DNA of 64,000 nt from Nitrospirota bacterium (GTDB taxonomy: Bacteria > Nitrospirota > Nitrospiria > Nitrospirales > Nitrospiraceae): positions 124,001 through 188,000 of the forward strand of contig SCVN01000016.1 in the NCBI GenBank assembly GCA_004296885.1. Reading direction: 5' to 3'. How positions within the stretch are numbered: the first letter of the stretch is position 1; each line of letters begins with the position of its first letter. This document shows, one piece after another, positions 10,229 through 19,235 of the stretch. The notes under the pieces were generated by a model. The model ran no database searches. It saw only the letters and a program-made list of their open reading frames with translations, and had not been told where the DNA came from. A program made the position numbers and the translations under genes.

Positions 10229-10507
10229 ATGGCGCACGAACAAGCATTTTGGCCGGTCGAATGTGGAGAAGGGGAGCCGGATTTGCTGGTCTGCATGTCC
10301 TGCCTGAGCGAAGTCTTTCGGCGCAAGGTGCCGATGCCGGACTGTCCGACCTGCCACGGGGTCTCCACGTATGAAGCCTTTACCGTGGACTCGATCCAGG
10401 ATTGGGGGACCGACGAACTCATTGCCAAAGCGCGGGTGGCGCAACAGGATGTGAGTCTGCCTCCGGTCCAGACCAACGACTTCTCTGCGGTCGAATTACC
10501 TGAATAA
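10229..10507 (+). CDS. Small zinc-ribbon-like protein of unknown function
   Basis: A 92-residue protein with two CxxC pairs, CMSCLSEVF and DCPTCHG, about 20 residues apart, a likely zinc ribbon. The acidic C-terminal half (DWGTDELIAKARVAQQ... FSAVELPE) has no known motif. No signal peptide, so cytoplasmic. The ATG at 10229 follows GGGAAAGGA; an in-frame ATG at 10180 would add 16 residues. It lies between the DsbA-like and aldehyde dehydrogenase genes. Confidence 0.65.
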   Translation: MAHEQAFWPVECGEGEPDLLVCMSCLSEVFRRKVPMPDCPTCHGVSTYEAFTVDSIQDWGTDELIAKARVAQQDVSLPPVQTNDFSAVELPE

Positions 10508-10551
10508 CGGGTTGCCTCCGGGCCTGTTCCTGGGGGTGCCGTGAGGATGCG

Positions 10552-11988
10552 ATGGGCGCGCGTCCGTTCCTGATCGGCCAACAGTGGCGTTCCTCGGCCG
10601 TGACCGCTTCCGTGCGGAACCCGTACACAGGCGCGCCGGTGGCGGACGTCTGTTTGGCCGGGAAGGCGGAGGCGGACGAGGCCATTGGGGCGGCGATGGT
10701 GGCCTGTACCTCCATGCGACGCCTCCCGTCGCATGCCCGGGCCGGCGCGCTGAACAAGATCGCGGAAAGCCTGACCGTCCGGCGCGAGGAGTTCGCCCGA
10801 ACCATCACTGCGGAAGCCGGCAAACCGATCGCGGATGCGCGACGGGAAGTGGGCCGGGCGATCCAGACCTTTGTGATCGCGGCAGAAGAAGCCAAGCGGT
10901 TGCCCGGCGACGTGCTCCCCCTGGACCTGACTCCCGGCACAGACTCCTATCTCGGCATCACCCGGCGCGTGCCGATCGGCCCCATTCTTGGAATCTGCCC
11001 CTTTAATTTTCCGCTGAATCTCGTCGCGCACAAAGTAGCGCCGGCCCTGGCTTGCGGCAACCCGATTGTGGTGAAGCCGGCCCCCCAGACCCCGCTCACG
11101 TCCCTGCTGTTGGGCGAGGTGATTCTGGAATCGGGGCTCCCCCGTGGGGCCTTCAGCGTCGTGCCCTGCGACAATGCCGTCGCCGAGCAGATGGCGATGG
11201 ATCCCCGCGTGAAACTGCTCAGCTTCACCGGCAGCGCGGCCGTGGGCTGGATGCTCAAGGCCAAGTGCGGGACCAAGAAGGTGGTGCTGGAGTTGGGGGG
11301 CAATGCCGGCGTGATCATCGAGCCGGATGCGGACCTCGAGGTGGCGGCCCAGCGCTGTGCCACCGGCGGCTTTGCCTATGCCGGGCAGACCTGCATCTCG
11401 GTGCAGCGGATCCTCGTGCACGAGGCGGCCTATGATCGGTTCGTGCAAGCGCTGCTCGATCGCGTGGCGGCGCTGGCGGTCGGGGACCCGTCGGATGACG
11501 CCACCGTGATCGGTCCCTTGATCGACGAAGCGGCGGCCCGCCGGGTGGAAGCCTGGGTGGCCGAAGCGGTGGCGCAAGGCGCATCGTTGCTGGCGGGCGG
11601 GCGGCGAACCGGTGCGCTCGTGGAGGCGACGGTGCTGGCCGATGTGGCGCCCGACATGAAAGTTTCCTGCCGGGAAGTGTTCGGGCCGGTCGTGACCCTC
11701 TCCCGGTACAAGCGCTTCGAGGACGCGCTGGAGGCGTTGAACGATTCCGAGTTCGGCCTGCAGGCCGGAGTCTTTACGAGGGACGTGGACCGCATTTTTC
11801 GCGCCTACCGCGATCTGGACGTGGGGGCCGTGCTGGCCAACGAAATTCCCACCTTCCGGGCCGACCACATGCCCTACGGCGGCGTGAAAGCCTCCGGGCT
11901 CGGCCGCGAGGGGGTCCGCTACGCCATCGAGGACATGACCGAGCTCAAACTGCTGGTGCTCAATCTGAAAGATTCCGGGCCGATCTGA
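10552..11988 (+). CDS. NAD(P)-dependent aldehyde dehydrogenase
   Basis: A 478-residue member of the aldehyde dehydrogenase superfamily. Catalytic residues are visible: N152 in CPFNFP, E247 in VLELGGN and the nucleophile C281 in YAGQTCIS. The nucleotide-binding FTGSAAVG (225-232) is intact. The overall sequence is closest in style to the lactaldehyde/succinate-semialdehyde/non-phosphorylating glyceraldehyde-3-phosphate group (for example PIGPILGICPFNFPLNLVAHKVAPAL), so the substrate is unclear. Its place upstream of arginine decarboxylase and agmatinase raises an aminoaldehyde substrate from polyamine turnover as a possibility; that is inference. Confidence 0.9.
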   Translation: MGARPFLIGQQWRSSAVTASVRNPYTGAPVADVCLAGKAEADEAIGAAMVACTSMRRLPSHARAGALNKIAESLTVRREEFARTITAEAGKPIADARREVGRAIQTFVIAAEEAKRLPGDVLPLDLTPGTDSYLGITRRVPIGPILGICPFNFPLNLVAHKVAPALACGNPIVVKPAPQTPLTSLLLGEVILESGLPRGAFSVVPCDNAVAEQMAMDPRVKLLSFTGSAAVGWMLKAKCGTKKVVLELGGNAGVIIEPDADLEVAAQRCATGGFAYAGQTCISVQRILVHEAAYDRFVQALLDRVAALAVGDPSDDATVIGPLIDEAAARRVEAWVAEAVAQGASLLAGGRRTGALVEATVLADVAPDMKVSCREVFGPVVTLSRYKRFEDALEALNDSEFGLQAGVFTRDVDRIFRAYRDLDVGAVLANEIPTFRADHMPYGGVKASGLGREGVRYAIEDMTELKLLVLNLKDSGPI

Positions 11989-12069
11989 TGTCCTGCCCGG
12001 CCTCGCGGTCTGTGTCTGGCCGCCGGTCTGAAAAAAACTTTCCCGCCGTATTGCGGAAACCTCGGCAAA

Positions 12070-12103
12070 TTGATACAACTGCGACCCTGTGCGTCTGTAT
12101 CAA
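12070..12103 (+). promoter_or_regulatory. Perfect 8-bp inverted repeat in the leader of the arginine decarboxylase gene
   Basis: TTGATACA and TGTATCAA are perfect reverse complements separated by 18 bases, about 90 bases upstream of the arginine decarboxylase start, within a 200-base gap after the aldehyde dehydrogenase gene. It could be an operator for a dimeric regulator or an RNA hairpin. No rho-independent terminator follows. Confidence 0.45.
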
Positions 12104-12192
12104 TGGCGTGGCGTTCGGCCGTTCTGCGAAGACGGAAGCCGGGGCTGTGAGCCTGGGCTTCTGTGCCGATCATGAGGCAGGAGGGAGTCACG

Positions 12193-12768
12193 ATGGTTCC
12201 ATCGCATATGTTCCTGACGCGGGGCGTGGGAGTCCACAAGGAAAAGCTCTCGTCGTTTGAGCTGGCCTTACGGAGCGCCGGGGTTGCCTACTGCAATCTC
12301 GTGACCGTCTCCTCCATTTTCCCGCCGGAGTGCAAAATCATCCCGCGCAAACGGGGCGAATCCCTGCTCAATCCCGGTGAAATCACCCATTGCGTCATGG
12401 CCCGGTCGGAGACCAACGAACGCAACCGGCTGGTGTCCGCCTCCATCGGCCTGGCCATCCCGACGGATCGGCGCATCTACGGCTATCTGTCCGAACACCA
12501 TGCCCACGGCGAGACGGACGAAGAGACCGGCGAGTACACGGAAGATCTGGCGGCGCAGATGCTCGCCACCACGTTGGGCATCGAGTTCGATTCGAACCTG
12601 GCCTGGAAAGAACGGGAACAGGTGTTCAAGATGGGTGGCAAGATCGTCCGGACCATGAACATCACCCAGTCGGCGATCGGCAAGGCCAATCGCTGGACCA
12701 CGGTCGTGGCCTTGGCGGTGTTTATTCCGCTCGAAAACCTGCCCAAGAAAACGCGTTCCCGGAGGTAA
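12193..12768 (+). CDS. pdaD: Pyruvoyl-dependent arginine decarboxylase
   Basis: A 191-residue proenzyme that cuts itself to make alpha and beta chains and converts arginine to agmatine and CO2. The self-cleavage site is S40-S41 in [12 protein letters not shown]41 becomes the pyruvoyl group. The surrounding pattern, including [20 protein letters not shown] near the N-terminus and the conserved glutamate in MARSETNE, matches the archaeal-type family. GAGGGAG just upstream supports the ATG at 12193 rather than an earlier in-frame start. Agmatinase follows 8 bases later, so the pair makes putrescine. Confidence 0.93.
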   Translation: MVPSHMFLTRGVGVHKEKLSSFELALRSAGVAYCNLVTVSSIFPPECKIIPRKRGESLLNPGEITHCVMARSETNERNRLVSASIGLAIPTDRRIYGYLSEHHAHGETDEETGEYTEDLAAQMLATTLGIEFDSNLAWKEREQVFKMGGKIVRTMNITQSAIGKANRWTTVVALAVFIPLENLPKKTRSRR

Positions 12769-12776
12769 GCCGGCCT

Positions 12777-13703
12777 ATGGCGCTTCCCGCTGGGTGGCTC
12801 GGGGTGGACGAGAATTTTCTCGGCCTCGACGAGCCCTGGTGTCACCCAGACCGAGCCGGCGTCCGCGTCCTGCCCGCTCCCTACGAACATACCTCCAGCT
12901 ACATTCTCGGATCGGACCGGGGACCTTCCGCGATCATTGAAGCCTCCCAGCAGGTCGAGCTCTACGACGAAACGCTCGACCGCGAGCCCTACCGCGAGTG
13001 GGGCGGCGTGGCTACCGCGGTTCCGCTGGATTTGGGCGGCAAGGTAGACCGGGCGGCGGTGGAGGCGATCGAAGCTTTCGTGCAGCCGCACGTCGGGGAA
13101 GGCCGCTTTGCGCTGACACTGACGGGAGAGCATACCGGCGCGTTGGGCGCCATCCGCGCCCATGCCAAACGATACCCGGACCTCTGCGTGGTCCAGATCG
13201 ACGCGCACGGCGACTTGCGCCAGGCCTATCACGATAACCCCTTCAGCCACGCCAGCGTCATGGCCCGGGTCGTGGAAGACGGGCTTCCCCTCGTGCAGGT
13301 CGGGATTCGCTCGATCTCGCCCGAGGAGATCGCCCTGATCGCCAAGACCGAGTCCATCAGCACCTTTTTCGCCGCGAAGATTCTGGACCCCTCCGGTCCC
13401 TATGAGGGCAAGGCGGTCCACTGGGTGCCCGAGGTCGTCAAGGCCTGCCGCGGCCCCGTCTATCTGACGTTTGACTGCGATGGGCTGGATGCGTCGCTGG
13501 TGCCGGCGCTGGGCACGCCCGAGCCGGGCGGGCTTGGCTGGTACGACACGCTGACCCTGGTCACGGCCCTGGCCGACGGGCCGGGTATCGTCGGCATGGA
13601 TGTGAGCGAGATCGCGCCGATCGAGGGGTTCGCTGCGCCGCAGTTTGCCATCGCTCGCCTGATCTATCGCATTCTGGGCCGCATCCGCGCCGGCCGCAGG
13701 TAG
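12777..13703 (+). CDS. speB: Agmatinase (arginase/ureohydrolase family)
   Basis: A 308-residue Mn-dependent hydrolase that splits agmatine to putrescine and urea. Metal ligands: H119 in the variant TGEHTGAL (commonly GGDHS), D142/H144/D146 in IDAHGDLR, and D233/D235 in FDCDGLDAS. The substitution of GGDHS by GEHT is unusual but keeps the histidine. GGAGG at 12761-12765 overlaps the end of pdaD and sets the start, so the two genes are one transcription unit. Neighbouring pdaD argues for agmatine rather than arginine as substrate. Confidence 0.92.
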   Translation: MALPAGWLGVDENFLGLDEPWCHPDRAGVRVLPAPYEHTSSYILGSDRGPSAIIEASQQVELYDETLDREPYREWGGVATAVPLDLGGKVDRAAVEAIEAFVQPHVGEGRFALTLTGEHTGALGAIRAHAKRYPDLCVVQIDAHGDLRQAYHDNPFSHASVMARVVEDGLPLVQVGIRSISPEEIALIAKTESISTFFAAKILDPSGPYEGKAVHWVPEVVKACRGPVYLTFDCDGLDASLVPALGTPEPGGLGWYDTLTLVTALADGPGIVGMDVSEIAPIEGFAAPQFAIARLIYRILGRIRAGRR

Positions 13704-13945
13704 GCGCGGAAAACGCTCCCCAACTTTGTTCTCGGTCGCTCGAACCCCTCAACGTACGGCAAGGCGAGAGGCAACGTACCTATCCGCTCGCAGGTGATCG
13801 AAGCGAGCGGTTCAAGCGAAGCTTGGTATGGACCTCCTCGGGGGCCTCACTCCCCGCGGCCTTGCCACGGGGCAAGGCGCGTCTTGGCGCGCCAGGGGTG
13901 GGCGGGTGAGAAGGCGGCCTTTTTCAGCAGCCTAGAGGGAAAGCC
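13704..13945 (+). repeat. Dispersed intergenic repeat, copy 1, with embedded hairpin module
   Basis: The left part (CCAACTTTGTTCTCGG, then CCCCTCAACGTAC) and the segment CCTCGGGGGCCTCACTCCCC match the copy at 42828-42952. The right end CCTTTTTCAGCAGCCTA resembles the ends of the copy at 37686-38022. Compared with the 42.8 kb copy, about 80 extra bases sit after CAACGTAC, which itself occurs twice (13750-13757 and 13772-13779). The extra part holds a hairpin with an 8-bp perfect stem (CCGCTCGC / GCGAGCGG), loop AGGTGATCGAA, and the tail TTCAAGCGAAGCTTGG, also found near 51.2 kb. No coding sense seen. Confidence 0.7.
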
Positions 13946-13996
13946 AGCTGTTATCTAACTGCGACGGTAGTTTATTCCGACCTCGTCATAGGATCT

Positions 13997-14800
13997 ATGA
14001 AGAAACTGGTCAAACGTACGGCAGGCCGGTCATCGGCCACTGAGCCGACACCGGCCCAGCGGAAGAAACAAGGGGGCGAGCTTGCCGCGATCCGGATCAA
14101 CAAGTTCTTTACGGAGCAGGGGCTGTGTTCCAGGCGGGAGGCGGACCGGCTGATCGAGGGCGGGCACATTACCATCAACGGGCGCCTGGCGGTGCTGGGC
14201 GATCAGGTCCGTCCCGGCGATGTCATTGCCCGGGACGGCTTGGTGGTGCCCTGGGGAAACCGGCCGGTCTACATCAAATTTCATAAGCCGGTGGGGGTGA
14301 CCACGACCAGCGAGCCGGACGTGCCGGACAACATCATCGCCTACATCGGCCATCCGGCCAGGATTTTCCCCATCGGCCGGCTCGACAAGGATTCTTCCGG
14401 GTTGATTCTGCTGACCAACGACGGCGATATCGTCAACCGGATCTTGCGCGCGGAGCACGGCCACGAGAAAGAATACCTCGTCCTCGTGGATCGCCCCTTC
14501 GACCAGGCGTTTCTGGATCAGATGGCGCGTGGAGTCGTCATCCTGGGCAAGCCCACGAGACCTTGCACCATCGCACGGCTCGGCCCGCGCAAGTTTCGGA
14601 TCGTCCTCACCGAGGGACGCAACCGGCAGATACGCCGCATGTGCCAGACGCTCGGCTATCGGGTCGTGGCGCTCCACCGGGTCCGGATCATGCACATTGC
14701 GATTCAGGGGCTCGGAGTGGGACAGTGGGCAAATCTCTCCGCGCATGAACAGGCCCTGCTGATGGAGACGCTCGGCGTCAAAAAAGGCGCGCCCTCATAA
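13997..14800 (+). CDS. rluF: 23S rRNA pseudouridine synthase, RluF-like
   Basis: A 267-residue protein with an N-terminal S4 RNA-binding domain (about 32-90: RINKFFTEQGLCSRREADRLI) and a RsuA/RluB/E/F pseudouridine synthase domain. The catalytic aspartate is in GRLDKDSSGL. The stretch HEKEYLVLVDRPFDQAFL, then GVVILGKPTRPC and RNRQIRRMCQTLGY, follows E. coli RluF more closely than RluB or RsuA. The modification would be pseudouridine in helix 74-75 of 23S rRNA, near U2604. A basic 30-residue N-terminal extension precedes S4. It is convergent with the gene that follows. Confidence 0.87.
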   Translation: MKKLVKRTAGRSSATEPTPAQRKKQGGELAAIRINKFFTEQGLCSRREADRLIEGGHITINGRLAVLGDQVRPGDVIARDGLVVPWGNRPVYIKFHKPVGVTTTSEPDVPDNIIAYIGHPARIFPIGRLDKDSSGLILLTNDGDIVNRILRAEHGHEKEYLVLVDRPFDQAFLDQMARGVVILGKPTRPCTIARLGPRKFRIVLTEGRNRQIRRMCQTLGYRVVALHRVRIMHIAIQGLGVGQWANLSAHEQALLMETLGVKKGAPS

Positions 14801-14809
14801 ATCTGCGGA

Positions 14810-15601
14810 CTAGTTTCGGGAGACTCCCGGATCCGTGCCTTCCAGCGGCAGGGAGAAAGGCGTGGGCTCTTTGGGCTCGGTGCGGATGAGGGGCTGGCTG
14901 GGCGAGACGGAGGTGGGAGCCGGTCGGAGCCCGACGAAGAGGTTCAGCAACGCAATCACGAAACTGCCGATCAAGAGGGAGCTGCTCGTGTTCCGGATCG
15001 TGCGGGTTCCTTCGTCGCGCATGTCCTTGGCCACATCCGCCACGGTCTCGAGCAGGCGGTCCAGCGCAAGACTGACCTGAATCAACTTGGGGCCGGCGTT
15101 GTCCGCGGCCTGCAGTTCGGCTTGATGCCGCAGCTCGGCCGCCTCTTGGGGCGACTTGGCGATCCACACCTGCGTCAGCAGGTTGATGGTCCGGCTGGCC
15201 GCCGAAAAGTAGGCGTCCAGGCTTTCCCGCACCGCCTGAATATCCTGAGGTTCGCTCCGACCGCTGCGCGACACGCGCAGGCTGGCGGAGGCGTAGCGGT
15301 CCACCGCATGCTGAATGCGGGCGTGCCGCTCGGGCAGGGACTTGGTGATCTTCTCGAATTCCTTTTGGCTCGGGGCTTCCAGCGCGCGCACGACCGACGT
15401 GCGGTAACGGATGACGTCGGCCGAGATGTGCGCGAGGTCCGTCGCGGCCAGCGTGTACTCCGTGTACATGATGCGCAGGTCACGGTCCACCTGGCTGAGC
15501 GCTTCGGCGCCCAAGAGGCCCAGGCTGGCGACCGATAAGCTGACCAGGAACTGACCCCAGGTGGGGCGCAGCATCCTCCATGTCAGGCGATCTCCGAACA
15601 T
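14810..15601 (-). CDS. Membrane protein with four-helix-bundle sensor domain, no output domain
   Basis: A 263-residue protein with a membrane helix at about 15-35, a periplasmic helical domain of the 4HB_MCP type (DRDLRIMYTEYTLAATDLAHISADV and on to about 210), and a second membrane helix near 211-228 (LLIGSFVIALLNLFVGL). It ends with about 35 proline-rich cytoplasmic residues and has no HAMP, methyl-accepting, kinase or GGDEF part. It is the last gene of the minus-strand exporter locus, 89 bases after the second ABC gene, so it may serve as a sensor or accessory subunit of that exporter. Function is inference. Confidence 0.7.
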   Translation of the reverse strand: MFGDRLTWRMLRPTWGQFLVSLSVASLGLLGAEALSQVDRDLRIMYTEYTLAATDLAHISADVIRYRTSVVRALEAPSQKEFEKITKSLPERHARIQHAVDRYASASLRVSRSGRSEPQDIQAVRESLDAYFSAASRTINLLTQVWIAKSPQEAAELRHQAELQAADNAGPKLIQVSLALDRLLETVADVAKDMRDEGTRTIRNTSSSLLIGSFVIALLNLFVGLRPAPTSVSPSQPLIRTEPKEPTPFSLPLEGTDPGVSRN

Positions 15602-15690
15602 CCGTCCTCTCCTTGCGGGCGATCACTCCGGCCCGCACCTGTCAATCTATCAGATCGGCCCGACCAAAAGAAGCCCGACGGAGGCCAGTC

Positions 15691-17367
15691 TCAATCCAGC
15701 TGGAGCCGCCGGTCTACGTGCGCGCTCAGGGCCGGGTCGTTGGATACGAAAATGAGCGACCAGGGCTCTTCCTTGCTGCACAGACGCCGAAGGATCGTGT
15801 CGCGGACGGTGGGCTGCATGCTGTGGAGCGTGCCGTCCAGGATCAGCAGCTGGGGGCGCGTGACGATCGCCCGCGCCACGAGCAGGCGCAGGATCTGGCT
15901 GGTGGTGAAGCCCCGTCCCTTGGCCTGGACCGGCGTGCGGAGCCCCATCGGCAGCGCATCCACTTCTTCTTCCATCTCGACGAACCGAAGTGCCCACAAG
16001 AGGTCGGTATAGGGAATCCCGGGCCGCCCCACCGTGATGTTCTCTTCCAGCGTGCCCTCGAACAGGGAGAGTTGGGAGTCGAGAATCAGGCCTCGGCAGG
16101 CGTTCAACGATTCCAGGTCCAGATCGCGGATGTCCACGCCGTTGTATCGGATGACGCCCGATGTGGGAAGGTAGAGCCCGGCCAGCACCCGCGCCAGGGT
16201 GGTTTTGCCGGTGCTGTTCTTCGAAAAGACGGCGATCTTTTCGCCGGGCACGAGTTCCATGCTGAAGCCATCGAAGATCGGGGCCGAGCCGGGATAGGCG
16301 AAGCAGAGGTCTTTGCACGTGAGCCGGACGCCATGGATCGTCGGGTCCGGCAGGGGCACGGTCAGCTTGGCGATTTCCTGATCTTTGGGCAGGGAGAACA
16401 AGTAATCCAACTCGGTCAGCGCGGTGAAAAAGTAGAACACGGTGCCCATCCGCTTGACGATCCCGTCGAAACTCACCAGTAACCCGCCGACGATCGCCTC
16501 CGCCGCCACGAACTGCCCGAGCGTCAGTTGGCCGATGGAGAGCAGCCAGCCGGCCGTGGCGATCAGGCCGCCGTGGGCCACGGCTTGCCAGCCGAGCGAG
16601 CCCATGTACTGGCGCATCAGGATCGTAAAGCGCGTCCCTCTGGCTTCCACGTAGGCCTGCACGTGTTCGTCGGTTTTCTGCAGCAGGAGCGGGGCGCTGA
16701 CGGTGGACTTGAAATGGGTCAGGTTGCCGGAGATTTCCTGCAACCAGTTGAACGTCTCGTACTTGGCGTGGGACATGGCGAGCGTGGAGCGGAGCCCGCC
16801 TTGGCTGAGCAGGGTGATCACCACCGCGAAGCCGCTGACCAGCAGGACGTTGTAGAGCAGAAAATAAGGATGGTACATGACCAGGATCGTCATGCCGACG
16901 GTTCCGCCGACCACCACGTTGATGATGTCTACGATCATGGCCGAGAGCGCCCGCTGCATGAGCACGGTCTCGAAGAAATAGTTCGTATACTTGGGCGGGA
17001 AAGTCTCTTCCCGGAACCGGGGGAATTGCTGGGTCAGTCCGAGCGCCACCCGGGCGAAGAGTCGCCGTTCGAGGACTTCCACCGCATAAAACTGCAAGGC
17101 TTTAAAGGCGCCCACGAACAAGAGGCTGCAGACCAGAATTGCGGCCAGGGTGACGATCATGATCGGCTGGATGGCGAAGGCGAAGGTATTGACCAGTTCT
17201 TGCACGGTCAACGGCACGATGAGCGCGAAAAGTCCGATGGCCAGAGCGTAGGAGGCAAGCAGGCCGAACACATCCCGCTCGAGCCGGAAGAACAGGCTCA
17301 ACCGGGCGATCATGCTGCGGAGCAAATCGCCGTGAGCCGGCTGGTTATCAGGCCCGTCCGCGTGCAT
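15691..17367 (-). CDS. ABC half-transporter with non-canonical ATPase motifs (second of pair)
   Basis: A 558-residue protein with a type-IV ABC exporter membrane domain (about 30-320) fused to a nucleotide-binding domain (345-558). The motifs are altered: Walker A is S382-KNSTGKT (two glycines replaced by serine, GKT kept), the signature is FTTSQ at 487-491 instead of LSGGQ, Walker B LLILD is followed by G512 where the catalytic glutamate belongs, the Q-loop position is serine (LDSQLSLF), and the H-loop reads SND with N543. The upstream paralogue, about half identical, has the same changes, so this is a conserved state and not recent decay. Lies in an adaptor-channel-exporter locus. Confidence 0.85.
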   Translation of the reverse strand: MHADGPDNQPAHGDLLRSMIARLSLFFRLERDVFGLLASYALAIGLFALIVPLTVQELVNTFAFAIQPIMIVTLAAILVCSLLFVGAFKALQFYAVEVLERRLFARVALGLTQQFPRFREETFPPKYTNYFFETVLMQRALSAMIVDIINVVVGGTVGMTILVMYHPYFLLYNVLLVSGFAVVITLLSQGGLRSTLAMSHAKYETFNWLQEISGNLTHFKSTVSAPLLLQKTDEHVQAYVEARGTRFTILMRQYMGSLGWQAVAHGGLIATAGWLLSIGQLTLGQFVAAEAIVGGLLVSFDGIVKRMGTVFYFFTALTELDYLFSLPKDQEIAKLTVPLPDPTIHGVRLTCKDLCFAYPGSAPIFDGFSMELVPGEKIAVFSKNSTGKTTLARVLAGLYLPTSGVIRYNGVDIRDLDLESLNACRGLILDSQLSLFEGTLEENITVGRPGIPYTDLLWALRFVEMEEEVDALPMGLRTPVQAKGRGFTTSQILRLLVARAIVTRPQLLILDGTLHSMQPTVRDTILRRLCSKEEPWSLIFVSNDPALSAHVDRRLQLD

Positions 17368-17522
17368 ACGCTGCCCAGTGCCAGGCCGGAGTCGCCGCCG
17401 AGGCGTCGGGGCGGACTCTCGCCTTCCCTCGGACCCCCGCCTCTGGGGCCCGTAAACGACCCTAGACTAGCAGAGGAGGCGGAAAAAAGCCACAGGACGT
17501 GCGGGGAGTGAAGGGGAGCCGG

Positions 17523-19214
17523 TCAGGCCACGGTCACGCGCCGGCCGACATGCTCGATCAGCAGCGGATCGTTGGAGACGAAGATGACGGACCAGGGCTC
17601 CTCTTTGGAGCAGAGCCGCCGGAGGATGATGTCGCGGGTCGTGGACTCCATATTGTGCAGGGTTCCGTCGAAGATCAGAAGCTGCGGGCGCGTGATGACG
17701 GCCCGCGCGACCAGGATGCGCAGGATTTGGCTGGACGTGAAGGCCTTCCCGCGCGCCTGGATCGGCGTGTGCAGGCCCAAGGGCATGGTTTCCACCTCCT
17801 CATCCAGTTCGGCGAAGCGGAGCGCCCATTGGATATCCTCGTATTGAATGCCCTTCCGTCCCATGGTGATGTTTTCTTCCAAGGTCCCGCCGAAGAGGGT
17901 GAGGCGGGAGTCCAGCACCAGCCCTCGGCAGGTGTTGAGACTCTCCATGTCCAGGTCGCGCAGGTCCACGTCGTTGTATCGAATCACCCCCGTGGTGGGG
18001 GCATGGATCCCGGCCAGGACCAATGCCAGCGTGGTTTTGCCCGTGCTGGTGCCGGAGAGGAGGGCGATTTTTTCGCCCGGCCCCACGTCCAGATTGAAGT
18101 GTTCGAAGATCGGGGGCGCAGAGGGGAAGGCAAACGACAAATCTTTGCAGGTCAGCCGGACGCCATGCAGGGTGGGATCGGGAAGCGCGACAGACATCCG
18201 GCCCGGCTCCGTGTCCCGGGGATGGGCAAAGAGGGTGGCGAGCTCATGCATGGAGGTGAAGGCGTAGATCAACGCATACATGCGCCGGGCCAGCGTATCC
18301 AGGTGGATGAGCAAGGCGCCGACGATGACCTCCGCCGCCACGAACTGCCCCAGCGTCAATTGGCCGGCGGCCATCAGCCAGCCGGCCGTGGCGATCAATC
18401 CGCTGTGTCCCAAGGCCTGCCACAGCACGGCCCCTTTGTATTGTCGCCCGGTCAGGATGTCGGAGCGTGTCTTGCGGGCCATGACGTAGGCCCGGACCAC
18501 CTCGTCCGTCTTCTTGAGCAGGAGCGGCATGCTGGCGGTGGATTTAAAGTGCAGCTGATTGTGGGCCACGTCCTGCAGCCAGTTCAGGGTCTGATAATGC
18601 AGGTCCGACACTTTCATCGTGATCAACAGGCCGCCGCGGCCGAACGTGGTGACGACGAAGGCAAACCCGCCGATCAGGATGACGTTGTAGAGCAGGAAAT
18701 AGGGATGGTACATGACCAGGATCGTCATGCCGATGCATCCGCCGATCGCCACGTTGATCAAGTCCGTCAGCATGGCGACCAGCGCCCGCGGCAGGAACTC
18801 CGCCTCCGCAAAGCGGTTGGCATGATGGGGAAGGAAACGGTCTTCGCGAAACTTGGGCAATTGCTCGGTGAGGGCCAGCGCGATGCGGGTGTAGAGACGT
18901 TGGACCAGGATTTCGACCGCGCGGGCTTGCAGCACGCGGAGGGCGCCGATGAAGATCAGCGTGACCGCCATGACGCCGGCCAGGGTCACGATCATGATCG
19001 GCTGGATGGCGAAGGCGAAGGTGTTGGTCATCTCCTGGACGGTCAACGGGACGATCAGGGCGAAGAGCCCGATGCCCAGGGCATAGGCCACGATGATGCC
19101 CAGGATCTTTCGCTCGATCCGCAGGAACAACCCGAGCCGGGCCAACGTGGCCTTGAGGAGGCCGCTCTGGTCGATCGGAACGTCGTAGGGCGCGTCGTGG
19201 CCAGGAACGCTCAT
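17523..19214 (-). CDS. ABC half-transporter with non-canonical ATPase motifs (first of pair)
   Basis: A 563-residue membrane/ATPase fusion paralogous to the next gene downstream; many blocks such as NTFAFAIQPIMIVTLA and GMTILVMYHPYFLLYNV are the same in both. The nucleotide-binding domain carries SGTSTGKT (387-394) for Walker A, FTSSQ (492-496) for the signature, LLIFD followed by G517 for Walker B, serine at the Q-loop (LDSRLTLF), and N548 at the H-loop. The two probably form a heterodimer with an HlyD adaptor and TolC channel. It starts 21 bases after the channel gene with a GGAG-type ribosome site. Substrate unknown; ATP hydrolysis by the usual mechanism is doubtful. Confidence 0.85.
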   Translation of the reverse strand: MSVPGHDAPYDVPIDQSGLLKATLARLGLFLRIERKILGIIVAYALGIGLFALIVPLTVQEMTNTFAFAIQPIMIVTLAGVMAVTLIFIGALRVLQARAVEILVQRLYTRIALALTEQLPKFREDRFLPHHANRFAEAEFLPRALVAMLTDLINVAIGGCIGMTILVMYHPYFLLYNVILIGGFAFVVTTFGRGGLLITMKVSDLHYQTLNWLQDVAHNQLHFKSTASMPLLLKKTDEVVRAYVMARKTRSDILTGRQYKGAVLWQALGHSGLIATAGWLMAAGQLTLGQFVAAEVIVGALLIHLDTLARRMYALIYAFTSMHELATLFAHPRDTEPGRMSVALPDPTLHGVRLTCKDLSFAFPSAPPIFEHFNLDVGPGEKIALLSGTSTGKTTLALVLAGIHAPTTGVIRYNDVDLRDLDMESLNTCRGLVLDSRLTLFGGTLEENITMGRKGIQYEDIQWALRFAELDEEVETMPLGLHTPIQARGKAFTSSQILRILVARAVITRPQLLIFDGTLHNMESTTRDIILRRLCSKEEPWSVIFVSNDPLLIEHVGRRVTVA

Positions 19215-19235
19215 GCCTGACTCTCTCCGGCCTCC

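Noticed and set aside
15580-19220. Long plus-strand frames opposite the two ABC genes
   Set aside because: Antisense shadows of well-defined ABC proteins; composition rich in His, Gly, Asp and Gln without domain pattern.
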